NCBI GenBank assembly: GCA_049589355.1
Contig: JBAWAP010000024.1
Location: 1 to 5,769 of the forward strand
Source of the DNA: JBAWAP01 sp049589355
GTDB taxonomy: Bacteria; Chloroflexota; Anaerolineae; VGOG01
Reading direction: 5' to 3'
Length of the DNA: 5,769 nucleotides
Under the pieces are notes generated by a model. It saw nothing but the letters and a program-made list of their open reading frames with translations, was not told the DNA's origin and did not search any database. Shown here piece by piece: positions 5,472-5,769 of the stretch. The stretch's first letter is position 1. Each line of letters begins with the position of its first letter. The position numbers and the translations under genes are program-made.

Positions 5472-5769
5472 ATGAAAGAGGAACATAAGACAAAAGAGCA
5501 GCTCATAGACGAATTGGCGGAAATGGGCCAACGGCTCGCCGAATTGGGAGCATCGGAAACTGCGCCCCTGTCTGCCGAACAGGCAGGCAGGCAGGCGGAA
5601 GAGGGATTGCGTATCTTCAAGTACATGGTGGAGAACTCCATAGATGCCATCCTCATGGCCGACCCTGACCTCCAGATCGTTTACTCCAATCGGGCCTGCA
5701 ACCAACTCATGGCCCATAATGTGACCAGACAGCCCCTGATGTCCCTCTGGTTCGAAGAAGACCTTCCTC
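5472..5769 (+). CDS. PAS-domain sensor protein, 5' part (runs off the window)
   Basis: An open frame of 99 codons with no stop reaches the window edge. ATG 5472 is preceded by GGAGG at 5461-5465 with a six-base gap, the strongest ribosome site in the window. Residues about 4-30 (KEEHKTKEQLIDELAEMGQR, continuing charged) form a short coiled coil often found at the start of PAS kinases. RQAEEGLRIFKYMVENSIDA (40-59) then leads into the start of a PAS domain, with ILMADPDLQIVYSN at 60-73. The remainder, probably further PAS and/or histidine kinase domains, is beyond the window, so the output type is unknown. No signal peptide or membrane segment is seen. A tetranucleotide tract AGGC x4 lies at 5581-5596. 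It follows the receiver-kinase gene by 32 bases and is probably in the same operon. Confidence 0.85.
   Translation, partial: MKEEHKTKEQLIDELAEMGQRLAELGASETAPLSAEQAGRQAEEGLRIFKYMVENSIDAILMADPDLQIVYSNRACNQLMAHNVTRQPLMSLWFEEDLP
5581..5596 (+). repeat. Tetranucleotide tract (AGGC)4 within the PAS gene
   Basis: Four perfect tandem AGGC units lie 37 codons into the PAS sensor gene, encoding part of EQAGRQAEEG. Because the unit is not a multiple of three, gain or loss of one copy would shift the frame. Four units is a short tract, so slippage may be rare. Confidence 0.7.

Overview
The window is bacterial, and everything I can support as coding lies on the + strand: four complete genes and the start of a fifth. 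Layout: a type IV pilus retraction ATPase (pilT, 91-1161); a receiver-PAS-histidine kinase (1375-2901); a receiver fused to a MinD/CpaE-like ATPase (2957-4108); a second receiver-histidine kinase (4129-5439); and the 5' end of a PAS sensor gene that runs off the window (from 5472). None of the signalling proteins shows a membrane segment, so all are predicted cytosolic. The last four genes are separated by 55, 20 and 32 bases and look like one transcription unit. pilT is separated from them by a 213-base gap.

Functionally this looks like a twitching or pilus control locus. Two kinases each carry their own N-terminal receiver. A third receiver, with a complete set of phosphorylation residues, is fused to an ATPase of the kind that positions pilus or secretion machines in the cell. 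Next to these sits the motor that retracts pili. Phosphotransfer from the kinases to the CpaE-like protein is an inference from co-location and is not shown by the sequence.

The non-coding parts hold the most unusual structure. (1) Bases 1212-1362, in the pilT/kinase gap, form a compact element with 16-bp terminal inverted repeats (one mismatch). It is flanked exactly by a 7-bp direct repeat, AGGAGAA. This has the anatomy of a MITE or other non-autonomous transposon that inserted into the Shine-Dalgarno sequence of the kinase gene, with the target duplication restoring that site. (2) Bases about 4146-4262 are a dispersed-type repeat built of CTTCGAC and GCTCAGG units. It is translated in frame as the N-terminal leader of the second receiver-kinase. 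(3) Bases 1-34 combine a perfect 24-bp palindrome with a G-quadruplex motif. (4) The gaps after genes 2, 3 and 4 are each bridged by a very small reading frame that starts at the upstream stop codon; two of the three overlap the next start codon.

The organism cannot be fixed from this window. A moderately GC-rich genome (60% in a counted pilT block), the GVGTTT form of the CpaE-like P-loop and the CTTCGAC/GCTCAGG repeat would fit Chloroflexota (Dehalococcoidia or Anaerolineae type) or a related environmental lineage. I hold that with low to moderate confidence.
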